A DNA stretch of 64,000 bases from Chloroflexota bacterium (GTDB lineage Bacteria > Chloroflexota > Anaerolineae > Aggregatilineales > Phototrophicaceae), in NCBI GenBank assembly GCA_020161935.1, contig JAIUNI010000011.1, forward strand, positions 186,001 through 250,000, read 5' to 3'. Position 1 is the first letter of the stretch, and the number at the start of each line of letters is the position of its first letter. The translations under genes and the position numbers were made by a program. The notes under the pieces are model-generated. The model ran no database searches, was not told the origin of the DNA, and saw only the letters and a list, made by a program, of their open reading frames with translations. Below, piece after piece: positions 1-8,515 of this stretch.

Positions 1-724
1 ATAACGCTTCGTCTTTCCCTGCGTACATCAACAGCGGCGGTAAGCCGTGTAAATCGGCGTACAGCGGCGAGATCAACGGATTGCGGACATCCGCGCTGCC
101 GACATACGATGCCGAAAAGCGGTCAGCCGCGCGTGGGTGCAGCAGCCCATCCCTGACCGCCCACCCCGGATTGTCGTCCGCGAAATCGGTTGGCGCGGAC
201 ATGGTGATGCCCTGTGAAGGGAGGGGCAGCCCACGATCCCGCAGCGTGAGCAGCAGCCCTAACGTCAGGTTGCCGCCCGCCGAGTCGCCCATCACCGTAA
301 TCTGTTCAGGCGCGATGCCTTGATCGAGCAAATACGTGTATGCCTCAATACAGTCGTCTAACCCCGCCGGAAACGGATACTCCGGCGCGAGGCGATAATC
401 GAGCATGAAGGCTCGCCCCTTCACCCGTTTGGTGATGTGCGCCACCATCAGCCGGTGTAAATGGGTTTGCGGCAGCACGAAACCACCGCCGTGAATGTAG
501 AGGATAACGGGTGACTGTGCATCCGCTTCCGGCGAGGTGAACCATTCACCGCGCGGTTGAGCAGATAGCGTGGTTGTCACCTCATCCAGCAGTTTGACGC
601 GGTAAAGCGCAAGGTGTTGCAGCCGTCGAAGAAGGTTGAATGGCGCATATGCCACGAACAGACGTGGAAAGCGCAAGGCTGCGCGCAGTTTGTTTTCGAG
701 TGCCAATTCAGCTTGTGCGTTCAT
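1..724 (-). CDS. Alpha/beta hydrolase, hormone-sensitive-lipase type (3' end cut by window edge)
   Basis: Read on the minus strand from ATG at 724; about 241 residues are visible and the frame is still open at base 1, so the C-terminus is missing. HGGGF at residues 78-82 is the oxyanion-hole motif of the HSL/acetyl-hydrolase family. GDSAGG at 146-151 carries the nucleophile Ser148. A GKDEAL stretch near 236-241 is where the catalytic Asp region begins; the His lies beyond the window. Expected to hydrolyse short-chain esters in the cytoplasm; the substrate cannot be read from sequence. The segment agaggatt just upstream of the ATG is a plausible ribosome site. It lies 84 bp downstream of the aminotransferase on the same strand and may be cotranscribed with it. 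Confidence 0.9.
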   Translation of the reverse strand, partial: MNAQAELALENKLRAALRFPRLFVAYAPFNLLRRLQHLALYRVKLLDEVTTTLSAQPRGEWFTSPEADAQSPVILYIHGGGFVLPQTHLHRLMVAHITKRVKGRAFMLDYRLAPEYPFPAGLDDCIEAYTYLLDQGIAPEQITVMGDSAGGNLTLGLLLTLRDRGLPLPSQGITMSAPTDFADDNPGWAVRDGLLHPRAADRFSASYVGSADVRNPLISPLYADLHGLPPLLMYAGKDEAL

Positions 725-808
725 CTCACAATCCTCTAGTTGAAACTAAGGATACCCTTATTCTAGCACCCCAAAATAAGAAGGTCATTTGTACCATTGG
801 GCAGTTGG

Positions 809-1984
809 TTACACCCCAATATCCGTCAACACCGCGCAAAACCGCTCGATTTCCGCATCCGTGTTGTAGTAATGCACCGATGCACGAACCACATCCGTCA
901 GTCCCCGCGCATCCATATCCAGCATCGTGGAGCCACGGCTGGAAACCGTGACGTTGATGCGCTGTTCCGCCAGCCGTGCTTTAATATCACTTGCCGCGAA
1001 GCCATCCACTGTGAACGTCACGATGCCGCATTTTTTCGCGCCCAAATCTTGCAGCGTCACACGGGAGAATGCTGCTAGCTGCGACCGCAGTGTGCTTGCG
1101 AGATACCCCACCCGTTCCCAAATCGCGTCCAGTCCCCACTCCATCGCGTAGTCCACCGCCGCGCCGAATCCCAAGCGGTTCGCGATAGATGACTCCCACT
1201 TTTCAAAGCGGCGGGCATCCTTACGCAGTTCGTAGCGGTCAGGCGCGACCCACTCCGCTGCATCGTGGTCAATCGTCACGGGTTCCAGTTCAGGGATGAG
1301 GTCACGCCGTACGTATAGGAAGCCCATCCCGCGCGGCCCACGTAGGAACTTACGGCTGGTTCCCGAAAGCATATCGCAGCCCACATCGGCCACATCCAGC
1401 GCCATCTGCCCGATAGTCTGGCAGGCATCCAGCAGGTAGAGAATATTGTGTTCCCGTGCCACCTGCCCGATAGCCTTCGCTGGATTGACCAACCCGCCGT
1501 TGGTGGGGATGTGGGTGATGGCGATCAGCTTGACGCGCTCGTCGATCATCCCGCGCAGCGTCTCTACCGATACTTGCCCATACTCGTCAACCGGAATCAC
1601 GTCGATCTCAACGCCGCGCTGCTTGGCGACCTGCATAAACGCCACATAGTTCGCGCCATATTCTGCTCGCGCCGTTAAAATGCGGTCGCCACGCTTGAAA
1701 GGAATCGCGTAGAAGGCGCTCGCCCACGCATGGGTAGCACTTTCGAGAATGGCGATTTCGTCAGCCGCACAGCCCAGCAGCCGCGCGGTCGAGGTATACA
1801 CCTTTGCCAGTGGCTCCGCCATGCGGTTCGCGGCTTCATACCCCCCGATGCTCATCTCAAGGTCGATATGGTTGACGACCGTATCCCGCACGATGGTGGG
1901 CATCAGCGCCGCCCCCGCGTTGTTGAAGTGTAAAACTTGTTCGCAGCCCGGTGTCTCGCGTCGAGCCTTCTCAATATCCAACAT
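809..1984 (-). CDS. Class V aminotransferase (PLP-dependent, SufS/isopenicillin-N-epimerase-like)
   Basis: A 391-residue protein of normal length for fold-type I class V enzymes. It has ESATHAW (81-87), THIPTNGG (157-164), LLDACQTIGQ with Asp186 that would bind the pyridine nitrogen, and the PLP lysine Lys212 in SGTSRKFLRGPRG. The SRKFLRGPRGMGFLYV pattern matches the branch annotated as aminotransferase class V or isopenicillin N epimerase-like. The SufS-type catalytic Cys loop is not evident, so a cysteine desulfurase role is less likely. Substrate unknown; cytoplasmic. It stands upstream of the esterase on the minus strand and is divergent from the SDR at 2312. Confidence 0.88.
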   Translation of the reverse strand: MLDIEKARRETPGCEQVLHFNNAGAALMPTIVRDTVVNHIDLEMSIGGYEAANRMAEPLAKVYTSTARLLGCAADEIAILESATHAWASAFYAIPFKRGDRILTARAEYGANYVAFMQVAKQRGVEIDVIPVDEYGQVSVETLRGMIDERVKLIAITHIPTNGGLVNPAKAIGQVAREHNILYLLDACQTIGQMALDVADVGCDMLSGTSRKFLRGPRGMGFLYVRRDLIPELEPVTIDHDAAEWVAPDRYELRKDARRFEKWESSIANRLGFGAAVDYAMEWGLDAIWERVGYLASTLRSQLAAFSRVTLQDLGAKKCGIVTFTVDGFAASDIKARLAEQRINVTVSSRGSTMLDMDARGLTDVVRASVHYYNTDAEIERFCAVLTDIGV

Positions 1985-2311
1985 CGGTCATATTCCTTTT
2001 GGTGGTTAATAATATGATTGTAGAGAAGACGCGCTGCTTGCCTAATCCCAATGCGAACCAAATGATGTTTATCTGTCGCCTCACTTTGCGACATTGTGGT
2101 ATTGCTCTCTGTTTTCTTTGTGCCTTTGTGGTAAAAATGGTTTTCCTTCTCGCCCACTCCCCTACAACTTTTACCCCTCATCTGTTAAAATATCGTAATA
2201 CTTAAATTCATCATTTAATTGCTTTGAATAGACTTTTGCGAACCAAACATAGACCTCGTTTCGATAACATCCAGTCCAAACCAGCCTACTGATGTACTTC
2301 AAGAGGTAATC
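1985..2311. other. Divergent intergenic region with one dispersed repeat
   Basis: A 327-bp gap between the starts of the aminotransferase (minus) and the SDR (plus), so it should hold promoters for both. The middle contains a copy of the ctttgtgcctttgtggt repeat family (2108-2146). The stretch 2185-2250 is AT-rich. I see no ORF or RNA gene that I would support. Confidence 0.5.
2108..2146 (+). repeat. Dispersed intergenic repeat, ctttgtgcctttgtggtaaaa family
   Basis: The same wording recurs at 57545-57585 (ctttgtgcctttgtggtaaaaatg is shared by both) and in related form at 47256-47368, and inverted at 14075-14106. Non-coding and usually beside gene ends. Confidence 0.75.
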
Positions 2312-3085
2312 ATGAGTCACGAATATCCACGTTTTGATTTGACCGGACAAATTGCTTTGGTGACGGGTGCGGCACGCGGTTTAGGGCAGGCGATTGCCCT
2401 CGCGCTGGCGAATGCGGGTGCGGATGTGGCGCTCGGCTTGCGGGATGTGAATACCGGCGGCGAGCTTGTGCGGCAGATCGAGGCAATGGGGCGGCAGGCA
2501 TTACCGCTGCAAATGGATGTACTCAACCTCGATCAGATTCAAAACGGCATTGATAAGACGGTAGAAAAATTTGGGCGCTTGGATATTCTGGTGAACAACG
2601 CCGGTGGCGGAGTGAGTGACCTTGCCGAGAATGTGCGCGAGGCCGACTTCGACCAGACGGTCGCCCTGAACCTGAAGGCCACCTTCTTCGCCAGCCAGTA
2701 TGCGGGGCGTGTCATGATCGCCCGGAATTACGGACGGATCATCAACCTCGGTTCGCAAGCCGGTGCGGTCGCGCTGCCTACCGAGTCGGTCTACTGCATG
2801 ACCAAAGCCGCTGTCGCGCACTTGACCAAATGTCTCGCGGTCGAGTGGGGCAAGTATAATATAACGGTCAATAATGTCGCTCCCACCTTCATCGAAACAC
2901 CGGGTACGGAAGAAGCGCTGTCCGATGCCGCGTTTAAGGCTGATGTCATCGAGCGCATCGCTGGGCTGCACCGCATCGGTCAGCCGATGGAGGTTGCGGG
3001 TGCGGTTGTGTTCTTGGCCTCGCCGGCAGCCTCACTCATCACGGGCGACACCATTATGATTGATGGCGGTTGGACGGCGCGTTAG
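2312..3085 (+). CDS. Short-chain dehydrogenase/reductase (SDR)
   Basis: A 257-residue classical SDR. TGAARGLG at 18-25 is the Rossmann nucleotide-binding motif and NNAG is at 95-98. The catalytic set is Ser148, Tyr161 and Lys165 (YCMTK). The C-terminal IMIDGGWTA is typical of FabG/gluconate dehydrogenase-like members. An Arg in the first loop (GLR, 42-44) rather than an acidic residue suggests NADPH preference, which is inference. Substrate unknown. The ATG is preceded by aagaggta, a good ribosome site. Monocistronic or cotranscribed with the kinase-like gene 68 bp downstream. Confidence 0.9.
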   Translation: MSHEYPRFDLTGQIALVTGAARGLGQAIALALANAGADVALGLRDVNTGGELVRQIEAMGRQALPLQMDVLNLDQIQNGIDKTVEKFGRLDILVNNAGGGVSDLAENVREADFDQTVALNLKATFFASQYAGRVMIARNYGRIINLGSQAGAVALPTESVYCMTKAAVAHLTKCLAVEWGKYNITVNNVAPTFIETPGTEEALSDAAFKADVIERIAGLHRIGQPMEVAGAVVFLASPAASLITGDTIMIDGGWTAR

Positions 3086-3153
3086 GCGCTCGTCAGTTTC
3101 CAGCGTTAACCTTTAAAAGTCTCGTTTCGTTAGCTTAAAGAATATCCCTACCC

Positions 3154-5316
3154 ATGACTCTATTTCAACTCCCTGAACTCGAACAAACTGTTGGTGATCT
3201 GGTGCTGGATTTACTCCGCGCCCGCGGCGAGCATCCCGAATTGGTGCTCAGTGACCCGCAGGACGCGCGTGGCGAGGTGTCGTCCAACGCCGTGCGTGTG
3301 ACCCAGCATTATACCGTCGCGCTGCTGGCCTATGGGTTCTTGCCCGAACAACTGGAATTGCAGGAAGCCGCCGATTGGTTCGCCTCGCCGTTCCCTAGCG
3401 AACTCCACAAGCGGATTGATCCGGTCGAAATGAACCGCCTCGAAGCCCTCCTCAGTTTGCGCCCGGACAGCGAGTCCGTGCTGCCGCGTTTGGAGCAGCT
3501 TGCCCGTCAGCGCATGGCGGATGACTACTTCGACATCGGTGGCGCACCCGCCTTCGACACCCTATGGACGATCAAGGTCATGTCACAGGCGCGGGAAATG
3601 GGCGTGCTGAACGGCATCATGGGCGAGGAAACACTGCGCGAATGGGCGGCACGGATGGTCGAAGTTAATCACCGCGACAAGGACTTGGCACTTGCCCTGC
3701 ACCTGCGCTACGAACTCAAGAGTAAGCTCACGCCCACCCAGCAAAAGAAGTATGTCGAAAAGCTGGTGAATATCGCCGAGGCCAGCGGCGGCTTCTGGGG
3801 CTTGGCACAGGATATGCGCGGCCTTGCCGAAAGCCTACATCGTGGGCAGATCACGGCTGACCAGATTGCCGACCACCGCGAAATCTTCCGCGAGATGATT
3901 ATCTCCACCTGCTACGTCATCGAAAATATGATGCCGATGGTCGAGTCATACCCCCAGATCGAGCCGGTGCTGCGCCGCGCGATGGAACTGTGGTGGAATG
4001 TCTTTAGCGGGGGCAGCGCTGTGAATACCCTCCGTGCCTTGTTCCCCAACCCCTACGACTACCTGCTCATCGTCTGCCGTACGTTGGTTTCCGTCCGTGC
4101 CTACATCGGGCAGCCGTTGATCAATTGGGTCGGCATGTACTTTCACCGCAAGCTGGCCTCTCAGCAAACGCGCCCGGTCGAGCCGCCGGATACCGAAAGC
4201 ATCCGCCGCGCCCTCAAGAACTGGATACGCATCGACCTCGACAAAGCACCTGAACCGCTGCGGTTGGGCATGTCGGATAGTAATGTAGTACGCATTCACC
4301 CGTTTATCGCCAACCCTATGCAGACCGAGGATGACAGCTTTAAGCTCAATATCCCAAATGCGGACTCATTGGTTGTGAAGTACGGGCCAATCGAGGAAAT
4401 CGACCTTGAGCGCGATAATTATGCTCGTTTGCCCCTCAGCATCCGCGAGTGCTTCGTCAACATTCCCCAGCCCAGCTACATCGACCCTGACCGCCGCCGC
4501 GCGTTCGTCATCATGGCTGACCTCAACCGCTACCGTACACTGTCGGATGCATTGGTGAAAGTCCCGCAAATCTATGATGCGCTGGCGCTCGAACTCGGCC
4601 CCTTCCTGCTGCGGGTCCATCATGGCGATGGTCGCGCCCGCCGCTATGTGCAGGAAGGCTTGCTGCTTCAGCTTTACTTGCTCCCCATGCAGCAGCACAT
4701 CCGCCGTGTGTTCAACTATATGCTCGAAAACAAACTACTGGATGATAGCGACAAGCTGAAATATGCCGATCAGCTTCAGCGCAGCTTACTCGACCGTGTG
4801 GGCAGCCTCGTGCGCTATCAGTTGGAACTCGAAAACTTTCCGATTGCCTGTATGCACGGCGATCTGCACTCGCGCAACATTATGGTGCGCCGGATGAAGC
4901 GGCGGCAGGACGGCGAGGGCAGTGGTGAAGTCGACTTCAAGCTGATCGACCTCGAAAAGTTTCGCCGCAGCGGTGATGCCGCCCTTGATGCGGGTGAACT
5001 GCTGGTCGACCTCGAAATCTTACGCGCCACCCGTAACAACGACCCCGCGCGTGACCCGCACGCTGCCCTCATTCACGCCGTCCAGCAAACTTATGCCGAT
5101 TTCGCCGCCGAGCGCGAGGACAGGACCTTCGCCATTCGGGTCGAGTTGGGGCAGGCGCGGTCGCTCATCCGCATCGCGAAAGGCCGTACCAAGCAAGGCG
5201 AACTCTCGCTCAAGGAAAGCCGTAAAGGCCCCGCCATCCGTGTCGCCTTTGACGTGCTGGAATTCGCCGAGCAAGCACTCGTCCACTTGGACTCCGTTGT
5301 CAGCGCGTTGGGGTAG
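3154..5316 (+). CDS. Large protein with C-terminal aminoglycoside-phosphotransferase-like kinase domain
   Basis: 720 residues. HGDLHSRN at 568-575 is the catalytic-loop motif of the APH/choline kinase fold, and LIDLEK with Asp599 is the metal-binding DFG equivalent. Downstream of it an Arg-rich segment carries RRSGDAALDAGELLVDLE. The first roughly 400 residues are mostly helical (many Arg/Leu/Glu), carry no motif I know, and precede a strand-rich region at 370-480 that could be the kinase N-lobe. Full-length relatives are probably annotated as phosphotransferase or hypothetical. Soluble, with no signal peptide or TM segment. The phosphorylated substrate is unknown. It ends 15 bp before the membrane-protein gene, so the two are probably one transcript. 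Confidence 0.7.
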   Translation: MTLFQLPELEQTVGDLVLDLLRARGEHPELVLSDPQDARGEVSSNAVRVTQHYTVALLAYGFLPEQLELQEAADWFASPFPSELHKRIDPVEMNRLEALLSLRPDSESVLPRLEQLARQRMADDYFDIGGAPAFDTLWTIKVMSQAREMGVLNGIMGEETLREWAARMVEVNHRDKDLALALHLRYELKSKLTPTQQKKYVEKLVNIAEASGGFWGLAQDMRGLAESLHRGQITADQIADHREIFREMIISTCYVIENMMPMVESYPQIEPVLRRAMELWWNVFSGGSAVNTLRALFPNPYDYLLIVCRTLVSVRAYIGQPLINWVGMYFHRKLASQQTRPVEPPDTESIRRALKNWIRIDLDKAPEPLRLGMSDSNVVRIHPFIANPMQTEDDSFKLNIPNADSLVVKYGPIEEIDLERDNYARLPLSIRECFVNIPQPSYIDPDRRRAFVIMADLNRYRTLSDALVKVPQIYDALALELGPFLLRVHHGDGRARRYVQEGLLLQLYLLPMQQHIRRVFNYMLENKLLDDSDKLKYADQLQRSLLDRVGSLVRYQLELENFPIACMHGDLHSRNIMVRRMKRRQDGEGSGEVDFKLIDLEKFRRSGDAALDAGELLVDLEILRATRNNDPARDPHAALIHAVQQTYADFAAEREDRTFAIRVELGQARSLIRIAKGRTKQGELSLKESRKGPAIRVAFDVLEFAEQALVHLDSVVSALG

Positions 5317-5331
5317 TTAAAGAGATATATC

Positions 5332-6255
5332 ATGGATGCCAACATATCAAATCCAATAACGGCTTTAGCTGAACTTTCGGCACAGCAATTCGATGTATTG
5401 AAACGTACGACTGACTACTATCGTGTCGAGCGTATTTTACGGTCTTCTAGTCGAATTAATTTATTGCTGGGTGGCATAACCCTATGGATGGGATTATCCG
5501 TCCCAAGTTATTACCGTACGATCTTCACGGATGTTCAAGCAGTTATGGGTGTCGTCATCGTTGTGCAAAGTTTTTGGGCATTATTCCGTCCTAGTGTTAA
5601 AGGGCTGCTTGGTTTAGCGATTGTCGTCTTAATTTCTGGTGTTTGGAATCTGTTCATCACTGCATATAAGGGAATTGATAGCTTAAATATATGGCTAGGT
5701 CTGTTCGGGCTTTATCAAGTCTGGGGAGCATATCAAACGGCGAGAATGTATGAGCGTTATTATGGTAGGGCGCTTGAAAAACCTGATCCTGAAAATGCTC
5801 AACACTATGAAGCACTGCGTCAAAGTATCATTAATCCATCGCCAACTGTGGCTCCTGAACTGTTGAAGGTTCAGTTTGCACGCAATCGATATTGGTGGAA
5901 CGGTGTTTTGGCTCAAGACTATGCTGTATTAGCGCATCCTCGTTCAAACGAAATGATCGTTGCTGACCAATCGGCAGTAACATTTGTGGCGGAAACGCCA
6001 AAATGGGTCAGTCGTGATTCGTTCAGTATTTTGGCTCAAGTTAACGAAGATTTCTTAGTGGGTAAAATCTATCATAGCGGTTTTGAGCAGTATCTCAAAT
6101 GGAAGGGTATTAGCGATCCTGAGCTTAACATACCTGATAATCTGAAGCGTAAGCGGGTTAGCCGTAAAATTTCCCGTTGGATTATGATTGTGATCATTGT
6201 AGGATCTCTACTTCTGCTTGTCGTGCCTATACTTTTGGCGACTCAGTATTACTAA
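5332..6255 (+). CDS. Multi-spanning membrane protein of unknown function
   Basis: 307 residues. There are four hydrophobic segments in the first half (about 44-62, 67-86, 93-114, 119-135), then a soluble stretch of about 140 residues with many aromatic residues. A last TM helix lies at about 282-303 (IMIVIIVGSLLLLVVPILL). The ATG follows aaagagat, a usable ribosome site. Base composition here is clearly more AT-rich than the flanking kinase and lipoprotein genes, which may point to a different history. I do not recognise the family. Placement 15 bp after the kinase-like gene suggests joint expression. Confidence 0.7.
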   Translation: MDANISNPITALAELSAQQFDVLKRTTDYYRVERILRSSSRINLLLGGITLWMGLSVPSYYRTIFTDVQAVMGVVIVVQSFWALFRPSVKGLLGLAIVVLISGVWNLFITAYKGIDSLNIWLGLFGLYQVWGAYQTARMYERYYGRALEKPDPENAQHYEALRQSIINPSPTVAPELLKVQFARNRYWWNGVLAQDYAVLAHPRSNEMIVADQSAVTFVAETPKWVSRDSFSILAQVNEDFLVGKIYHSGFEQYLKWKGISDPELNIPDNLKRKRVSRKISRWIMIVIIVGSLLLLVVPILLATQYY

Positions 6256-6296
6256 CGGTTCGTGCTGCTCATTAGGTTTGTCGGTAACACGCTTCC

Positions 6297-6392
6297 ATGT
6301 TTAAACGCATTCTCAAACGCCTCGCCATCATTGCTGTCCTGCTGCCCATCGCGCTCGTAGTAGTTGGTGTGGGCGGGCAATTCTTACCTTAA
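6297..6392 (+). CDS. Possible 31-residue membrane miniprotein
   Basis: An ATG at 6297 opens 31 codons ending in TAA at 6390-6392. The next gene's ATG follows with no gap (TAAATG). The product begins MFKRILKRLAIIAVLLPIAL: a basic amphipathic N-terminus, then one hydrophobic helix of about 18 residues. No strong ribosome site is visible upstream, so translation is uncertain. It could be a leader peptide for the lipoprotein gene, an anchor peptide, or chance. Confidence 0.35.
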   Translation: MFKRILKRLAIIAVLLPIALVVVGVGGQFLP

Positions 6393-7682
6393 ATGATATA
6401 TACATCACGCGCCTTGTCTTTCCTAAAACTTAAGCACTCAGTACTCAGTACTCTCCTCTTTCTGCTCCTTCTTGCCGCCTGCCAGCCAGCCGCGCCCGTG
6501 CCGGATTTACCCGTCTCCGTGTGGGGGCCGGTCATCACGCTGGCACAGGCCGAGCAGCCCAACGCCCCGGCACTTGCCGTCAGCGAAAGCGGTGTCACGG
6601 CGGCGTGGGTTGGCGCGGACGAGCAGGGTGTGTTTCAGGCGCTGCGGACGCTCAATAATGATGCGCCCGGTGAGCCAATCCGCTTGCCGCTGGGGGTGCG
6701 CCCCTATGCCCAGCAGTTCGCGTCAGCCGGGAATGGCCGCCAGCACCTCTTTTGGCTGGATTCAAACGTCGAGGGTGAAACCCGTTTATTCACAGCGCTG
6801 CTCAAACCGAACCTCGAACGCGAGCGCGAACTCACCATCCTCACGCGCGAAGTCACCCGCCGCTACACCTTGCTCCCTGCCGCCGAGGGTGGCGTGTGGG
6901 CGATTGCCTCCGGCGGTCTTGCCAGCGAACCGTCCCTGAATGCTCACTTCGTAGATGGTGATGGACGTTGGCGCTTGAACGAAAACGACCGGATCGCTAC
7001 CGATGCCGATTGGCCGACTTTGTTGCAACATGCCGACGGCACGGTCAGCCTCTACTGGCTGCGAGATACCGACAATAGGGTGATGCGGGGGTTGTTTAAT
7101 GATGGGGTGCTGCTCAACCCGCAGCCGTTGGTGGATAGCGTAACCCTGAACGCAGGTGACCGGCTCGAAAGTTTCACCGCCGCGCAGGATAACGCCTATG
7201 CCTACCTGTTCTGGAACGTCACCCGCGTTGATGGCAGCCGCGAAACGTGGTACACCGCCGCCCCGCCGGATACGGCCACTTGGGAACGCCCGACTCGCTT
7301 GACGATTGATGTACCTGATGATATTGCTACTGCTTCATGGTTCGACAGCGGCTTCAATGTCGGTGTAGTCTTTGCCGCCAGCGATGGAGAGGATAACGTC
7401 AGTTGGGTGGTTCCGGCTTCAGGGCGTTTTCCCGTGCTGCCGGTTGCGGCGCTGGTCGGTAGGGAAATCAGCGTCATGTTCATGCGCGAAGGGCAGATCG
7501 TCGGTTACCGTCCGATGGGTTTGCTAACAGACCTCATCGGCTTGCCCACTCTTGCTGTCGACCGTGACCTTTACATCTATTTGTCATGGGCGCAGCCTGA
7601 CCCCGCCGGATACGCCAACCTTCAGCTCGTTGGTAGGAAAGTGGGTTTATGGTCGTGGGTGGAAAACCCGCGCAGTGACTAG
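6393..7682 (+). CDS. Putative lipoprotein with beta-propeller-like repeats
   Basis: 429 residues. Lys12 and Lys14 precede a hydrophobic stretch and a lipobox LAAC with Cys30, so the product should be exported and lipidated. The mature part has several repeats in which a bulky Trp or Phe ends a strand (HLFWLDS, SLYWLRD, YLFWNVT, YLSWAQP), which suggests a beta-propeller, about 50-60 residues per blade. I do not recognise a named family. Codons 11-20 of the signal peptide lie in an in-phase heptamer repeat array (6425-6452), which is unusual. The start at 6393 abuts the preceding small ORF; no other start gives a complete signal peptide. Confidence 0.75.
   Translation: MIYTSRALSFLKLKHSVLSTLLFLLLLAACQPAAPVPDLPVSVWGPVITLAQAEQPNAPALAVSESGVTAAWVGADEQGVFQALRTLNNDAPGEPIRLPLGVRPYAQQFASAGNGRQHLFWLDSNVEGETRLFTALLKPNLERERELTILTREVTRRYTLLPAAEGGVWAIASGGLASEPSLNAHFVDGDGRWRLNENDRIATDADWPTLLQHADGTVSLYWLRDTDNRVMRGLFNDGVLLNPQPLVDSVTLNAGDRLESFTAAQDNAYAYLFWNVTRVDGSRETWYTAAPPDTATWERPTRLTIDVPDDIATASWFDSGFNVGVVFAASDGEDNVSWVVPASGRFPVLPVAALVGREISVMFMREGQIVGYRPMGLLTDLIGLPTLAVDRDLYIYLSWAQPDPAGYANLQLVGRKVGLWSWVENPRSD
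6425..6452 (+). repeat. Heptamer array inside a signal-peptide coding region
   Basis: Four exact-phase 7-mers: aaaactt, aagcact, cagtact, cagtact. The last two are identical and also occur in the intergenic array at 15322-15356. Confidence 0.75.
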
Positions 7683-7709
7683 ATAGTTACGCTTCTTATA
7701 TTTTCCTTT

Positions 7710-7737
7710 ACTTTCAACTTTTACCTTTAAACTTTTA
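7710..7737 (+). repeat. Heptamer array after the lipoprotein gene
   Basis: Four 7-mers in strict phase: actttca, actttta, cctttaa, actttta. It is the reverse-complement flavour of the array at 35703-35737. Confidence 0.65.
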
Positions 7738-7834
7738 ACGATCCTTTAGTCACCCCTGCATACTCACACTGCAACCTTTGTGCTATGATAACCATGTTGC
7801 CCTCGTTTGTCCGCTGCGTAGGAAAGGTTCCGTA

Positions 7835-8515
7835 ATGCCGCCGGAGAAATCCGACCTGACTCAATCAAAATCGGTTCAGGACTTCCTGAAAGCCGTCTAC
7901 AGTTTACAACAGGGCGGCGAGCGCGTGTCGACCAACGCCCTCGCGGAAGGGTTAGCCGTCGCTGCCCCCTCGATCACCGATATGGCGCAGCGTCTTGTTA
8001 CCGCCGGGTTGATCGACTACGAGCGCTATAAAGGCGTACTGCTTACGCCCACGGGTGAAATGGTCGCCCTGAAAATGGTGCGCCGCCATCGTTTGATCGA
8101 ACTCTACCTTGTCAACGAACTTGGCTATGCCCTGCAAGATGTTCACGACGAAGCCGAGAAACTCGAACACGCCGTCTCCGATAAGTTTGTCGAAGCGATT
8201 GCCGTTAAGCTTGGTCACCCTGAACTCGACCCGCACGGCGAACCCATCCCCTCGCAGGATGGCACCATTGTTGATCGTGAGATTACGCCGCTCGTTGACT
8301 GGCCGCTGAATACCGGCGCGGTCGTTTCACGTATCAAAGCTGACGACCCGCAAATGTTGGAGCATATTTTAGAGCGCGGCTTCAAGCTGCAAGCCCACGT
8401 TGAAATCCTCTCGCGTGACCCGTTCGATGGTCCCGTTATGGCGATGGTCGATGGCAAGATGCGTATCGTCGGGCATCAGGTCGCCGCTTGCATCATGGTC
8501 GAAGGTGACTCCTGA
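7835..8515 (+). CDS. mntR: DtxR/MntR-family metal-dependent transcriptional repressor
   Basis: 226 residues from the ATG at 7835, chosen because aggaaagg lies 7 bases upstream; a longer frame to 7778 adds 19 unlikely residues. The N-terminal winged helix is about 10-75. The metal-binding/dimerisation region carries RRHRLIELYL (His85, Glu89) and VHDEAEKLEH (His104, Glu108, Glu111, His112). The residue at the DtxR Cys102 position is Glu108, as in MntR, so manganese sensing is more likely than iron. A C-terminal FeoA/SH3-like part follows (about 150-222). Its stop overlaps the next start (TGATG), so it is translationally coupled to the amine oxidase. No transporter target is visible in the window. 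Confidence 0.85.
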   Translation: MPPEKSDLTQSKSVQDFLKAVYSLQQGGERVSTNALAEGLAVAAPSITDMAQRLVTAGLIDYERYKGVLLTPTGEMVALKMVRRHRLIELYLVNELGYALQDVHDEAEKLEHAVSDKFVEAIAVKLGHPELDPHGEPIPSQDGTIVDREITPLVDWPLNTGAVVSRIKADDPQMLEHILERGFKLQAHVEILSRDPFDGPVMAMVDGKMRIVGHQVAACIMVEGDS

